Shown piece after piece: positions 25,873 through 39,559 of a stretch of DNA of 64,000 nt. The stretch lies in assembly GCF_037975245.1 (NCBI RefSeq), contig NC_092561.1:184001-248000 (forward strand). The letters are read 5' to 3'. This DNA is from Apostichopus japonicus (lineage: Eukaryota > Echinodermata > Holothuroidea > Aspidochirotida > Stichopodidae). A program made the position numbers and the translations under genes. The notes beneath the pieces are model-generated. The model was not told the origin of the DNA, ran no database searches, and saw nothing but the letters and a program-made list of their open reading frames with translations. Each line of letters starts with the position of its first letter. Within the stretch, counting starts at the first letter, position 1.

Positions 25873-26347
25873 AGATGTAGCACAATAGCAGTGACTAATA
25901 TGTAGCCTACACTGTAGGAGAGATTAGATGTAGCACAATAGCAGTGACTAATATGTAGCCTACCCTGTAGGAGAGTTTAGATGTAGCACAATAGCAGTGA
26001 CTAATATGTAGCCTATACTGTAGGAGAGTTTAGATGTAGCACAATAGCAGTGACTAATATGTAGCCTACACTGTAGGAGAGTTTAGATGTAGCACAATAG
26101 CAGTGACTAATATGTAGCCTATACTGTAGGAGAGTTTAGATGTAGCACAATAGCAGTGACTAATATGTAGCCTACACTGTAGGAGAGTTTAGATGTAGCA
26201 CAATAACAGTGACTAATATGTAGCCTACACTGTAGGAGAGTTTAGATGTAGCACAATAGCAGTGACTGATATGTAGCCTACACTGTAGGAGAGATTAGAT
26301 GTAGCACAATAGCAGTGACTAATATGTAGCCTACACTGTAGGAGAGA
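25873..26347. repeat. 53-bp tandem repeat, 9 copies
   Basis: Units start AGATGTAGCACAATAGC at 25873, 25926 and every 53 bp onward. The internal CTACACTGTAG is a near-palindrome. Variants alternate between CTACACTG and CTATACTG. Confidence 0.95.
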
Positions 26348-29300
26348 TGTGTAGATTTACTTTACTTACCTGTCTACCCACAACAACTCCACTCTCACTC
26401 TACCCTGTCTAGAGCATCTGGTAAACTTTTAGCACCGCCCACTACCCTGTGATCAGCCCATTCCGGTCCAACACCCTACTTCTCATTGTACCATCCAGTG
26501 TCCCAAGCTCTGGAATTATCCAGTTTTCTGTGATTGCTTTTGGTGGATAGAACACTAGCTTTGGAGCTGTTACCAATTCATCAATTTACCTATTTGAGGG
26601 TACCTATATAGTTACACTGCAATCTGAAGTTGGATGTTAATAACTGGTCATTCACCGGACGACCTCTACAACTGATTTTGGTTGTCCACACAGAAATTTG
26701 GTCGGACTGTGACGACCAGACCACCATCAAAAATTTGCCCTGCGCACAGTAACGTATACAGCTGCATATAAACTCAAGCAGTGTAAAGTATGGCTGTACT
26801 AACTTATCAACAGAAGCTACTGTGCAATATGCAATCTAGTTTGTACAGCAGAAATACAATTTACATAATGTAAATCATAAAATGAAATGTGCAGTACCGT
26901 ATAGCTGACTACTGCATACTGTAGTGTGGTTCAGTGCTACCTGCAATATCTGTGCAACTCTTCCTTTGAAGTGGCATACAAATCAAAATTTATAGGACAA
27001 AAAGCGGGGAAAAGCTTCACAATTCATTTTAATTTCTACCAGCATAAAGCTGATAAATTCCATATTAAATACACTGTGCATTCACAATAGGTGTCATTTG
27101 TAACAGGATTAGAGAAGCAATTTATCAATTTAAATACAATCATAATGATGTAAATTTACAAGAATGGGGACACTTGCAGCATTTGACAAAATCATGAAAA
27201 CAAGAATTTTCCTCATTTGTTCAATATTTTACATTTTACTTAAATTTACAAAGAACTTCAAAAATAAAATGATTGCAAGTATGATTATAAATTGATTTCT
27301 CCAAATAAAGCAATTATTTAATAAACAAGTAAACTAAAGTAAGATTAAATTTGGTTCAGTCACTTATTGCCCCTGACAATTTTTAATTTTAGTTTATACA
27401 ATTTATCACATATTTATGGTACACAAGTTGGATAATTTCAAAATGTTGAACTTCATTAACCTACTTATTTGAAACGAATTATATATGTACTCAATTTAAG
27501 CTAATAAACCACATAACTAAGGGATTTTTCCCATAAAAACTTGATCACAAATATCTATTCAAAATAGTTGCTTTCGAGACACTGTACATGAAGTCCTACT
27601 GTAAAGTCAGTGGGCAGTCTGCAAGAACTCAACACTTTATAATCTATTTTATATTAGAATTCCTGTTTTGTTTTTAATTTGGTGTATAAACTTGTCACAA
27701 CAATAAGTTTCTTCAAGTAAAAATAGTACTTTTCTATTTTTTAGATGACAGAAGAACTAATTTGACTAAACCAAATCATGATCATACAGCACAATAGTTT
27801 ACAGAAGCCTAAAATAGAGAAGTTTTGTCATCAACAAAATTCCCCTTAATATATATATCTCAAGAAAATCTTGTTCCAAGAGGAAGACTGTAGTATGAGC
27901 GCATAAAGGTTGTCCAGACCCTAAATAGTTACCATTTTGTCAATGCCACAAAGTTTTTTTTTATTTTTTAAACCTTATATTACTCTCCCTTTTACTTACA
28001 GTATTTATGTAAAATTCTCTACATGATAAATGGGGAGATCAAATTGCCAAGTAAGTCAGTAAATAACCTGGATTTCAAGACATAACCAACACTATTATTG
28101 TTTGTATAGCTTGGTTTGCTTCTCCTCTATAATATCTATCTTCTCAGAGACTATAGTGTACTAAAATAAAACCAACAAATCTAAGTCTTCAGTCTCCATG
28201 ACAACAAACTGGTACCTTCCATAAATCCTTACTGACACTCTGTCAGTATGCCAAAACTATTATAATCACAGATATTAGTTCTGCTTCTATCCTTGGTTTG
28301 ACACTCCTGCCAGATAACTAGTTTTGGAATTTTAATGGACTATTTTCCAAACCACAAAACTTGCTAATTGTCAAATATACAAAGAGTGTAGATACCGTAG
28401 CCATTGTTATGAGAGTTGTTTGTGCAATTTCCTCAGAAGTTCTCTGTCAACCGAAGCAAAACGTGGGGGAAGGAAGGGTAGACCAGTATTGTACTTTATG
28501 TACACTAATTAACTGTAAATCTAGGTACCGTAAAACATACTACTTTAAGCACGTCCAACAGACTGTAGAGAATTCAGCAAACCATGACTTTTACAGCAGT
28601 CTCCTATATAGTACCATGCATACATGTGTAATTATTATCAAATATTGAAAACACACTTCGATAATAAATATTGTATAATTAAACTGTCATAGTGTAACCT
28701 TAGTTACCCATTCCAAACATACAAATTCATTCACATTCTTAAGAAAGTTAACAACCCACATGGAGATTCTGTACAGATTTTAATTTTCCTTGTCAGATGT
28801 ACTGTACAATATGTATGTAAGCATTAATTTAACCAAAATACATGATATCATCTGCGCATTAACAATACATCATAAAGTAGATTTTAACCAATTCGAGTCT
28901 CCCAAACTGTTGCAGTTAATTATCAAGAATGAATCTAGACAATATTTGCTGACTAAACTATTTAATAGTTCACCATTATTCCTTAACTTTAATGTAAAAT
29001 TTAAATTTCACATCAATACTTTATGTATGCAAATCATAAAGAACGGCCGAATATTTAAACACACCTGCCATGACTCTGGTGTAGCCTACATACAGTACAG
29101 GATATCTACTGTAGGATTAAGAAACGGCAGTGCGATGTTAGTAGTGATGTTAATTATATGAAGTTATTAACAAGTTAATGAAAGAAACAAAAGCAAATAG
29201 AAATTATTGAGGAAGGTTTTATACCTTTTCTTACACCTACGTATTTTAACATGAAAACATTGGGTTTGCTTAAACATGTTTATGGGGGAGGGGGGTGGGG

Positions 29301-29440
29301 GTTTGGCAAAACTCTACACGTGGAACCCTTGATCTATATAGTCAATCACTCCAGCGTGTCTACATGCAACTTCAATCCATGTGTTGGCATACTGGTGAAC
29401 CCTTCCTCGCAATCATGTTACTTTGACTTCCAGAGATCTG
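26348..29440. other. Intergenic, no gene seen
   Basis: Strongly AT-rich with short frames only. Nothing supported as a gene. Confidence 0.4.
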
Positions 29441-29444
29441 TAAA

Positions 29445-30806
29445 CAGTAACAAGAGCCCAAGGGCACTGTAGTTCCTTGCATAGGGGTATATGACAATAC
29501 ACATAATATTATCATAGCAAGATTGGGCTCAAATAGTCCAAGTAATTGTGGTCCTACATGTACCCATAAAGTAACCAACACTATAGCCAACACTTTTGTG
29601 TTCACAAATTGTGATCGGATTTTTGATTGGAAGGCACTTTTGAGATATGTATATGGCGTTGAAAATGTAAGAAATATAAGGTCACCTACAAGCGGGTCAA
29701 CAGATATGATGACATTGGTGACCTCAGATCACATGACCGTTAAGTTTGAAAATGTTCCACCACCCCATTCACAACTTGTCCCAAAATATCAACCGTGTCA
29801 CACCATGGCACTGGGAGTTATTGTACTAAATGTCTGAAAATTAACTTTGACCTATAACTTCACACGAAAAGGTCACCTGAGGTCAACCCATTGACATTTT
29901 TGATCGGTGAGACCTAAATAGAGCATCAAACTGTAAAAATTCAAACATTTTTTCTTTGCCCATTTTCTCCCCCCAAAATACTAGTTTTTTAACATTAATT
30001 GACCTTTGGTCACCTTGGATCTCACATGACCGTTAAGTTTGAAAATATTGCCCCGTTTTCTCCCAAAATAAGCACATTTTTCTAATGTGACCTTTGACCT
30101 TTTGACCTTGGTTTCAGATGTAGTTTGATCTCCTGATTCCAAAAATCAACACGACAAGTCTGTACAACCATCCTAACTCCAACCGAAAACTTTGACCCCA
30201 TATAACTTCGCACACAAAGGTCACACAGGGGTCAACCTATCGATATTTATGATCGGAAGGTACCTTTGACATCTGAAAATAGCATCGAAACTGTAAAAAT
30301 CTCCAAAACACTTAAAGGTCATCAGAGGTCAAATTGAGGTCAAGGGTCACCCAGATGCGGGACGACAATTGGATTACACTGAAGCAACTCCCAACCCTAA
30401 CGGACAATTCGTTCTCAAGTTATCGCAAAAATACTTGTTTTTTAACATTAATTGACCTTTGGTGACCTCAGATCACATGACCGTTAAGTTTCAAAATGTT
30501 CCCCTAACCAGTTCACAACTTGTCCCAAAATATCAACCTTGTCGCACATTGGCACTGGGAGTTATTGCAGTTTTAATATTTTGGGTTTTTGGACCATAAC
30601 TGACCTTTGGTGACCTTTGTGGGCACCAAAAACAATAGGGATCTTCCTCTTACTATGTGCTATCCACCCACCAAGTTTGATCATGATACATCATTTCCTT
30701 ATTGAGATATCGTGTACACAAGCCAAGCGTCACATACACACACACACACGCACACACACGCCAAGTTGAATGCATAGGTTCCTTGCTTTGCAAAAAGCAA
30801 GGAACC
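29445..30806. repeat. Degenerate interspersed repeat with internal GACCTTTGGTGACC units
   Basis: A segment containing GATCACATGACCGTTAAG recurs at about 29728, 30020 and 30470, each near ACCTTTGGT-type or related text. A longer block (CACAACTTGTCCCAAAATAT and following) recurs at about 29770 and 30515. The right end has a CA-rich run (30735-30770) and a perfect hairpin, GGTTCCTTGCTTT / AAAGCAAGGAACC, at 30777-30806. Boundaries are uncertain and I see no coding part or target duplication; the class of element is unknown to me. Confidence 0.6.
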
Positions 30807-31077
30807 AAAAATCACACACGCTATGGACCTAGATATGACACTCCCTCTGTTGAAACGCTGTCCGAGCCCAATCTTGTGTGATTATATCACACCTGTATGG
30901 TACTATTTAAGAAAAGTCACCCAGGAAAGAACCTGAACACGAAAAACCAAACAACTGAACAACTGATCCACTCTCAACCCCAGTCCCCTTGCATCGTGGC
31001 TGTGACTGTGTGATCATCGTCAGGTGTGTATCACCATTCCCCTAGAAGGGGAACAGATGTACAGTACTACACATGAT

Positions 31078-32316
31078 CAGTGGCATCGCCAAGGGGGGGC
31101 CAGGGAGGGCACGTGCCCCCCTGGAAAACCTGGTGCCCCCCGAGTGCCCCCCCATCTGAGATTTGGGTTGGTAAAAAAAATATATATATTTTGTTATATT
31201 CAACTCCCATCATCTGAGTTGGTTTTTCATAAGGACAAAGAAGCACAGTAATTCGCATTTTCTTCAAATGAGCTGCGAAAAAATGATAAAGTTTATCCTT
31301 GGACCGTCGGGTATCGAAGTCGTAACCCACGCCATCACAACAGGTGTCGATATTTACATTGAATGTGTCAGTGCTCACGCCATACCAGCGGCTATACACG
31401 TCCGCTTCGGGAGCTACATGACTCATCGTTCAAAACAATGAATTTCCCTGTTCTGGCTGTGCTGCAGCCGTGTTTTTATTTCCTAGGAAGTAGGACGAAT
31501 ATTCAGAAAATCACTAGGTGCAGTCCAATCAAATTCCTGAGAAGTAGGCCACCCCAACTCTCCAGAGAACACTATTTCTGGACCTTTCTCATGATTCTGA
31601 CATCAGAATATGAAAGAACGCAGTTTATTTTTTCTGGACCGATGAGTAATATCATTGCTCTGAACCCTAACCTTGATTTCGAAACAAATTTGAGAATCCC
31701 GGAAAAATTGATTAACCCTTATCCGTCCTAGGAAATAAAAGTTTGCGTGCTGCAGAATGTCGCGTTGCCGAATGTGGTGTAGCCTACGTACTAGCGATTT
31801 CGATGCGACTGTTTTGTCTTTTATTCTCCGAGTATGGACCCAGTCATACGGAGTTGATTAGAAAATATGCGCAATATATGCAACAAAGTTGTATAAACCA
31901 TTAGGGTGAGTTTATGATTTTTTTAGCGATACTACCTTCAACTACGATGGTTGAAAATCCTACTTTGAACATTAACATATTAACCTACACATTAATTCAA
32001 CAAATGTAGGTTCTATTGATAGGGTTAGGCATAATATCGACAGCATGTGGTTCATGTCCTCTGCAAAATTCTGCGCGTTGTTAAAATCATTACCTCAAAA
32101 ATAGCAATTTCTGGAGATCTCTTCAGATCGAATTTAGCATCAAATGTGGCACCATTTTGCATCTAGCCCATCCTCCGTATGCGAAAATTTTCCAAAGGGG
32201 AGGGGGGCACCCCCTCCCCTTAGACCCCTCCCCCAGGACGGCGATCCGTATCCACCTAAGTGCCCCCCCATCAAATGCTGGTGCCCCCCAGACTGAAAAG
32301 TCTGGTGACGCCACTG
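31078..32316. mobile_element. Non-autonomous hAT-type element (1239 bp, 8-bp duplication)
   Basis: The left end is CAGTGGCATCGCCAAG; the right end reverse-complements to CAGTGGCGTCACCAGAC. CACATGAT is duplicated at 31070-31077 and 32317-32324. An 8-bp duplication with CAGTGGCG-type ends is characteristic of hAT elements. G- and C-runs lie just inside both ends (near 31095-31150 and 32195-32290). No transposase is visible. Confidence 0.88.
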
Positions 32317-32324
32317 CACATGAT

Positions 32325-35300
32325 ACACATGACATGTATGCTTTGGTGAGAAAAAACAGAACTTACAACATTTGGGAAATGCAGCTTAAACAGTGATTCA
32401 CACTGTACATTGCATGTATACACACAGACATGTGACACGGAGTCAATACTGCACTGCTCCATCTAAATATATTCAGTCAGATAACAATGGAGCATAACTC
32501 CTTCACATACATAAAGTTATATTCAATTCCAAACTAAGACTATAGGTTATAAACATGTTAAAAGTGTTTGGATTCAAATTTCTTAGAAACCAAAGTGTGG
32601 GAGGTGTGGAAGTGGTTCAAAATGTCATTTAGACAATGATCTATTAAGGTTTGTTCTACCCAGTGAACAAATAGGTTTCCAGACACTATGAGTCAATCGT
32701 CATACTTTACTTTAATACTGTACCACTGTATAACTTCTTGCTCAGTAAAGTTTGTACTGTACTGTATATATGTATACATCTTTATTTCAGAGCTAAAGAT
32801 CTAACAATGCAAATTTAGCCATGTAAAGCTAGGTTTAAGACTTGTGGAGAATGTGTAGCCTACTGTAAATAGCTATAAATTACTGTTTTGAAAGTGATGG
32901 TTGCAGGCTACAAGTTCTGCGATGAAAAATGAAAAAAGTTGATGCCAGCAAAATCATATTATGAATTTCTCATTTCACTTTCAAGAAAATGTTATCCTGA
33001 TGAATGAAGTTATGTTTGATGTATTTTATATCACCTTGTTAACACATACGGTATACACACACGCATACATACACACATGTGCACGGTCATGGTCAGCAAT
33101 GTACAGAATACATGTCATTGCTGTACATGATAAAACTATGTCAAGATATAAATTGTAGCTCACCAGTTTTAATATCCCATCGATGTTGCAGTTGGAATAA
33201 CATTTACAGCCAACTGCCACACTCAGCAAGTGTTCAACAGTTTTAACATGTGCTGGTACAGCTACTGTACACACTTACAATAAAGATTGATACATGCCAC
33301 AAACCATAATTAGCAAGTCTGCGTACAGTACCGTGTACAAATCATGTTCTTCTATGAGATGAGGTCGCTGCCGCTACAACTCCCTGGTCACAAACTTATT
33401 ATTAACAACTGCACAGTAACTCATACAGACAGAAGTTCAGTATCTCCATGAAACACATTTCATTAAAGGAAAGCCACACTCCAAATATAACCTTCCAAGT
33501 TCTACATTGAAGAAAAACATCATCTACTAAAAAATAACCTTCATCACAGAAAAAGAAGGTCAAAGTAAACAATACTTTGAAAATAAATTTAAAATGCAAA
33601 TTTCCATTCCTGTTAATATGTGAGTATGTAAGGAATCTAAATTTTGTAATTGATATCAAGGTTATTGAGCATATATTTCTCTCTTTTTTTTTTATTGCTT
33701 TCTGAATATCACAATATAACTTCATTAACAAACATGTTACTTCAATATTGAGGTACTGTATTTTGAATTTTAAAGCATCCTTTTGCTAACATTCTTTGTA
33801 CAGAAAACAAGAAAAAATTATCCATCATTTAAAGGGGAAAAAAGGGCTTTAAATCTGAAAAATTATTTAAAAAACTCTATTGAAACATAAAATACTAAGT
33901 TGTTTAAAAAATAATTCATTGAAACTAAACCCACATTCTGAGTGCCTCATGTACATAACATTGAAATAACTAAGGTTTTTAATACAAAAGGAGAAAAAAA
34001 TTCCAGACTACATTGCTTCGACTTGAAGGAATTAATAATGTCAAGTATATACTGCAGTCATTTGTACATGTTCCTGTACAGTTTGCACTGATCAGGCTTA
34101 ACAAAAGTCTACCAAAAGGAATTTTCTTGATTGCATCTAAGCATTGAAACAGAGGAGGCTGACTTAAAGATCTGCTTTATTGGCTCCAATTATAGCACGC
34201 TATAGCTCTGAAAGTTTGTGATTACGTAATTGACCTGCCATGGTCGTAAATTGACCTCAGGCTCTACAATTAGCCTGCATAGCTTCTTTAAAAATACCAT
34301 TACAAACTTTTTGTAAACACTGGAAATATGTTCATGTCTACAGTGTAGTTAATCATACAGCATTCACAAAAAGATCCTCATATAAGAAAGTATATGTGGC
34401 AGGCCTTGCAGACTAATTGGTTAAAAGAGGTCATTTTATGACCAAGACAGGTCGATTAGGTAATCTCAAGAAACATTTCCATGGTAGCGCACTATAGTTG
34501 GGGTCTATACAGCAGACCATTGAAGTACTACAGACACCTAGCCAATTTTCAATCACTCTGATTGCCTATTAGAGTTATTAGGACAAGGTTGTTTATGGGT
34601 GTCCATTTAGCTTTTTAATAATACATGCTTCACTCAGTACAGTATGTCTAGTTTAGTTAGATAGATGCGCCCGTTGATATTTCAGATCTAATTTCCAACA
34701 CTAGAAAGAAATTGTTAAGGCTGAAAGTAATCTTTCAATAAGCCTAATTTAAGAAAATAGTAAAAACAAAAAAATCATGGTACGTTTCAAATTAATAATC
34801 ATAATTATAACAATCATAATTAATCATACTGAGCAACATCCACTGCAATAAAAATAGAGAATACCGAAAATAATTATAATTTCATGACAGAAGGCTTGCA
34901 TAACGAAAAAGTGCAAAATCAAAGAAAGTGTGATTGTAATATTACCAGGGAAATGATACCCTTAATTTCCATTAATTGCAAGGTGCATTCAATTTAAAAA
35001 CTTATAATTTACCAATTTTAAATGAAATTGATTACATATTTAAAATAGATTACAAAGTATTTAATGTCAATCCTACTTTTTCCTTAACAAAAAAAGATGA
35101 CGAAAAAAGAATTTCCTGGCCAGTTGTTATAAATGACATGTACGGTATAAATGTACTGTAGTATGAGGAAATGGTTTTTAAACACTCACTTCTTCCTGAG
35201 ATGACAAAACAGCATGAAATTTCCAGCAATTCCCTGTATTTTATTTCGTGTTTCTTTTTCTCCATAAAGTACATTAGATTGTTCCACAAACAGTTACAAG

Positions 35301-36330
35301 AATTTGCAAACGTTTATTACTTTGCAACTTAAAAACAAATAACTATCTACAAGTACATGTAACAATCTAAACAGCCTCCACGAAAACAACACTGTTGAGC
35401 AATCTGTTGTATTTCAAAGTTACCCCAAGCTCACAAAATGCTAAGCCTCTGAAGTTAGCAGTTAGTAATGCAGTACAGTAGATCTTATGCACACGCAATG
35501 TGCAGTATTAGAATTGAATTGTGGTGAGTAAAGTACTTTGTGACTTAAGAGATTTATTCAGACAGGTATTTTCTAATACCTATACAGTGGGGTATTGTGA
35601 ATAGCATAATACATCTAGAGGTTTTTGTATTGAAAGCCTTGGAGAGGGTGAAATCTTGCTGAGGAATGAATTTTCATCCTGCTACGGCTCAGTGAACATA
35701 GGAACGTTTCTCTTTCTATTTATTTAGCAAGGTTGAAAGCCCAGGCTGTATACAGAGCTACAGTAGTACTGCAGCTAAAGTATACTGTAGGCTGTAATGT
35801 CGTCTGTAGTAAACACCAGATTCTAGAATGCTAAAAATCACACTAAGCTAGAAAATTTAAAAAAAATTCAGAATATATTTAATGGGTCAAATTAAACCAT
35901 TAATTTATGTCAAAGTGAGGAAAGAATACTAAATGGATGGCACCATTTACCCTTAGAACTGTTTACAGACTTTTACCAATCTGAAACAGTTTACTTTCAG
36001 GAAACTTCTTAACAAAAACCTGCCAAGATGCATTATATACCTGAGAACTAGGCTATTGCGTTTATGTCTAGCGAGGCAGAAAAGTCACAATTTTGCTCAC
36101 AATCAAAATTATATGCCGCAGGAACGTCTCTGTTAGGATTTGAGATAAACGTTACATTCAATGTGGGCTTTTGAAATTTACAGCAAAAGTTGCATTCATG
36201 AAAAGCTTGCTGCATTGGTCAAATACCTCAAAGCTTCTGTATCTGTAGAATATTGTTGTAATGGCCTTGTCATTCAGGCAGTCAAGTCAAACATGGTTGC
36301 TGCAATATCACTGCATATCACCCAAATATA
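32325..36330. other. Intergenic, no gene seen
   Basis: AT-rich, with short frames and small ACAC runs (near 33053-33080). No supported gene. Confidence 0.4.
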
Positions 36331-36336
36331 GTAATT

Positions 36337-37384
36337 TTTGTTTACACGGGTCCAAAAATCGGGAACCAGGTACCCGAGAGCCGTTACCCGTCGGGTATCT
36401 GGGTACCGGGAAAAAAATGTTTACCCTTGTGTATCACGATTTTCAAGAAATTATATATTTGAATGCTATCATAAATTAATTATATTCTCTACTGACGATG
36501 TTTTCATGTTAAAATACGAACATTAACATCACTACCACCATCACACTGCCGCCGCTGCTTAAACTTGCTCTCCACCTCTATTGGATCAGACCATATAAAT
36601 ATCCAATTTAGCTCTTAAACAGTTGTTACTACTACTATTTATTATGCAGGCCCATGTTTCGCATTAGCCGCGAGATTGCGCGATTTGCGCATTTTTGATC
36701 GCATTCGGAATAAACGTAAATAGCCACTTGCGATTTTTATTTTTAGTTATCCCATCTATAATCCATAAACATCTCCTAAAATTCCTTGTCATCCTTTCCT
36801 TCTATAAAATAAACGAATGACTAAATAATAATTGTGAAAATTCTTTCCATTTCTTCCACATGGTAGCCTAACACCCTTAGTCAATGGGGGAAAATCTAGC
36901 CTATACCGCTGAAATTGTGACGCGTCATACGATATCCATGGAATACTTTTGTTACTGCTGTTATCTTTGACCACATGGTAGCCTAACACCACACTAAGTC
37001 AATGGGAGAAATCTAGGCTATACCGCTGAAATTGTGACGCTGTTATAAGATATACATGGAATACTTTCATTATTGCTGTTATCTTCGACCACATGGTAGC
37101 CTAACACCACACTAAGTAAATGGGAAATTTGCCTAACCATCGGTTTGCAAAAAAAAAAAATCACACTTTGCGTAGGATTCAGGTAATAGGAACCGGGTAG
37201 TATCCCTTTGGGCTGGTACTTTCGTTATTGCTGTTATCTTCGACCACATGGTAGCCTAACAACACACTAAGTCAATGGGAAATCTACCTAACCATAAAAA
37301 TCGCACCGTAAGATTCGGGTAATAAATTAGGAACCGGGTAGTATCGCGTCTGGCGGGTTTCCCGGATAACCCGTGCAAACACTA
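36337..37384. mobile_element. hAT-like non-autonomous element (about 1048 bp)
   Basis: GTAATT flanks both sides (36331-36336 and 37385-37390). The ends are imperfectly inverted: TTTGTTTACACGGG on the left against TAGTGTTTGCACGGG from the right. Subterminal CGGGTACC-type motifs occur at both ends. The interior holds four copies of a block beginning CCACATGGTAGCC (36856, 36971, 37089, 37244), the same block present in opposite orientation inside the 2277-bp elements. No coding frame. Confidence 0.72.
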
Positions 37385-37390
37385 GTAATT

Positions 37391-39095
37391 ATGCAGTAGA
37401 TTAAAACACAACTGGATAAGGGGATAAACAGTTCTATTAATGTACAGTAAAAGGTGGAAACCAAGCGCCAGAAACCAGAGACTCTCACACTTGTAAAAGC
37501 CTGCCCTACATGCCAGATATTATACTCTAGGTACCATTAATTATGACAACATATTGTGAGCCTGAAGAGACTCTCTTAGCTGCTTAACTTTATTAAATGT
37601 TAAAGGTCACTGAAACCTGCTTTCCTACAGAAGAGTTTCATCATTTATTGTAAAGTCTGGTAATGTTCACCATAATTTATGTTCAGATCACCAGGAATTC
37701 AGACTAAACATTTCCCCTTGACACCAGATAAGGTCAAAATAATATAGTATACCCTATACAGTTTAATATGTTGGGACCTCCAATACACTGCTTCAATGTT
37801 AGAATGTACACTACATAGCATGAGAACACAAGCATGAACCATGCTGTTACACCACATACTGCCAAGTTCTACAACAGACAAACAAATTCAGTCGTCACCA
37901 GGGATGACTTTCAGCTGCAGGAAGTTTACTGGCCCCAATCAGATTTATGTCATGATACATGTCTGAACAACCATGTTTAGAACTGTGAAGTTGTCTAAAA
38001 AGATGAAAAACGTTTGTTTCAGTGAAACTTAAGTAAAATGTTTCACTTCTTTATGGCAAGTAATGCACACAACAACACACTGTAAAAGTGGGAGTATCAG
38101 GCCTGGCATTCAAACTTTGTGAGTTTTTAAGCTACTGAAAAAATACTTTACTCATAGTTAAACTTTCTTACTTCTAGCTAAAAGTCAGTTGAAGATATCA
38201 TTGTGGTTAACAACTAAAACATGCCTTTCATATCTCTAGGAAATAAAGAAATAATTTGCTTTGCCTCCTTTCTTGTAGAGAATTACAGTGAGCTCTGCAA
38301 TGTGGGCATGCACTTTACATGTTCTTGCTCCAAGGTAAAGGCTACACAGAAGATTTGGACAAATTAACTGCACGATTTGTCGCCCACATGATGTGTGCAG
38401 TGGTTGCTTTCTTCCTTAAAGGGTGTGAAGACTCGCGCAAAAAGAAACGTCTAATGCTGGTAATCTGACCTAGTTTCGAATGAGGTGTAACAGAAGTGTT
38501 AGACACCAACATCGATCCCAGAAAATACACACACAGCTTGCTACCGTCGGTAATTAGACACTAGTGTACAGTCAGTACATACAGCTGTGGTCAATACCCA
38601 CAGCACAGTGTATAAACGATACAGCGATGGACAACTCAGGTCCAGCTAAAGATAGCAAGGTTTCATGTTTCATTACTGTCTGCATTTTGTAGCAACACAA
38701 ACAAAACGTCACTTGCAAGCAACAGAAAGTTAACTTTTTCCGATTGCCGCACGCGGTTTGGGGCAAGTCTTCAATGCCTTTAACACTCCACCTATCCCCA
38801 TATAACTAACTCTCTTGATAATATAAAATCAGTCCACTCCATAGATCTATACTGTAAAGCTGTCATATGTATTAACTTGAAAAAATAATCCATGGAAAAT
38901 TCAAAGATCAGGTTCCATTTGTCACCAGTCGGAATATTCCACTATTAAGTAGGAGTGTTTGTATTTGTGTTCAATCTAAAACAGTTGATGTTTTGTCATT
39001 CTCAAATTATTTTGAGAACGGCACTTCACACTACTACTTACCTTTTTTAATTTAAGGAATAAATATTATCTATATTATTATTACTAATCCCTAGC
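37391..39095. other. Intergenic, no gene seen
   Basis: No supported exon or repeat array. Confidence 0.4.
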
Positions 39096-39112
39096 CTATG
39101 TCGACCTTTTAC

Positions 39113-39542
39113 AATTGCGAAATGTGGGGCACAACGAAGGATCTTGATCGCAAAATTGACTTTCTACTTTGTGATATTCTCAACATTAGATGGACCAATA
39201 ACAATTGGTTATCAAACGATGAGCTCTACAATGAAACCAACAAAACACCTTGGTCATCCATAGTCGCACATAGAAGATTGAGATTTTTCGGTCATGTAGC
39301 AAGACTCCAGGAGGACGCTCCAGCAAAGGTTGCTTACGAGAAGCATTGAGACATACTGCTAAACCAGTGGTAAGGCCTGTGACTACCTTGCTTGGAAAAA
39401 TAAAGTCTCAATTTAAGGACGTTAACATTAACAATTTAGAGGAAGTAATAAACCTTGCGCAAGATCGTGATACTTGGCGGAGGTTGATCATTGAGCCTGT
39501 CCGATAGACGAGACTTAACTTACTACTACTACTACTACTGTA
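39113..39542 (+). mobile_element. 5'-truncated non-LTR retrotransposon, ORF2 C-terminus
   Basis: The frame reads CEMWGTT..., then RRLRFFGHVARLQED, a typical C-terminal signature after the reverse transcriptase in LINE ORF2 proteins. After a frame break near 39346 the text continues to DRDTWRRL and a stop, also typical of ORF2 ends. The 3' end is a short TAC/ACT repeat (39520-39540). The insert is bounded by a 17-bp direct repeat, CTATGTCGACCTTTTAC at 39096-39112 and the same with one change at 39543-39559. Long duplication, 3' microsatellite and 5' truncation are hallmarks of target-primed insertion. Confidence 0.85.
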
Positions 39543-39559
39543 CTATGTCGACCTTTCAC

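Noticed and set aside
31363-31731. 122-codon open frame
   Set aside because: It lies within a non-autonomous hAT-type element and shows no transposase or other recognisable motif.
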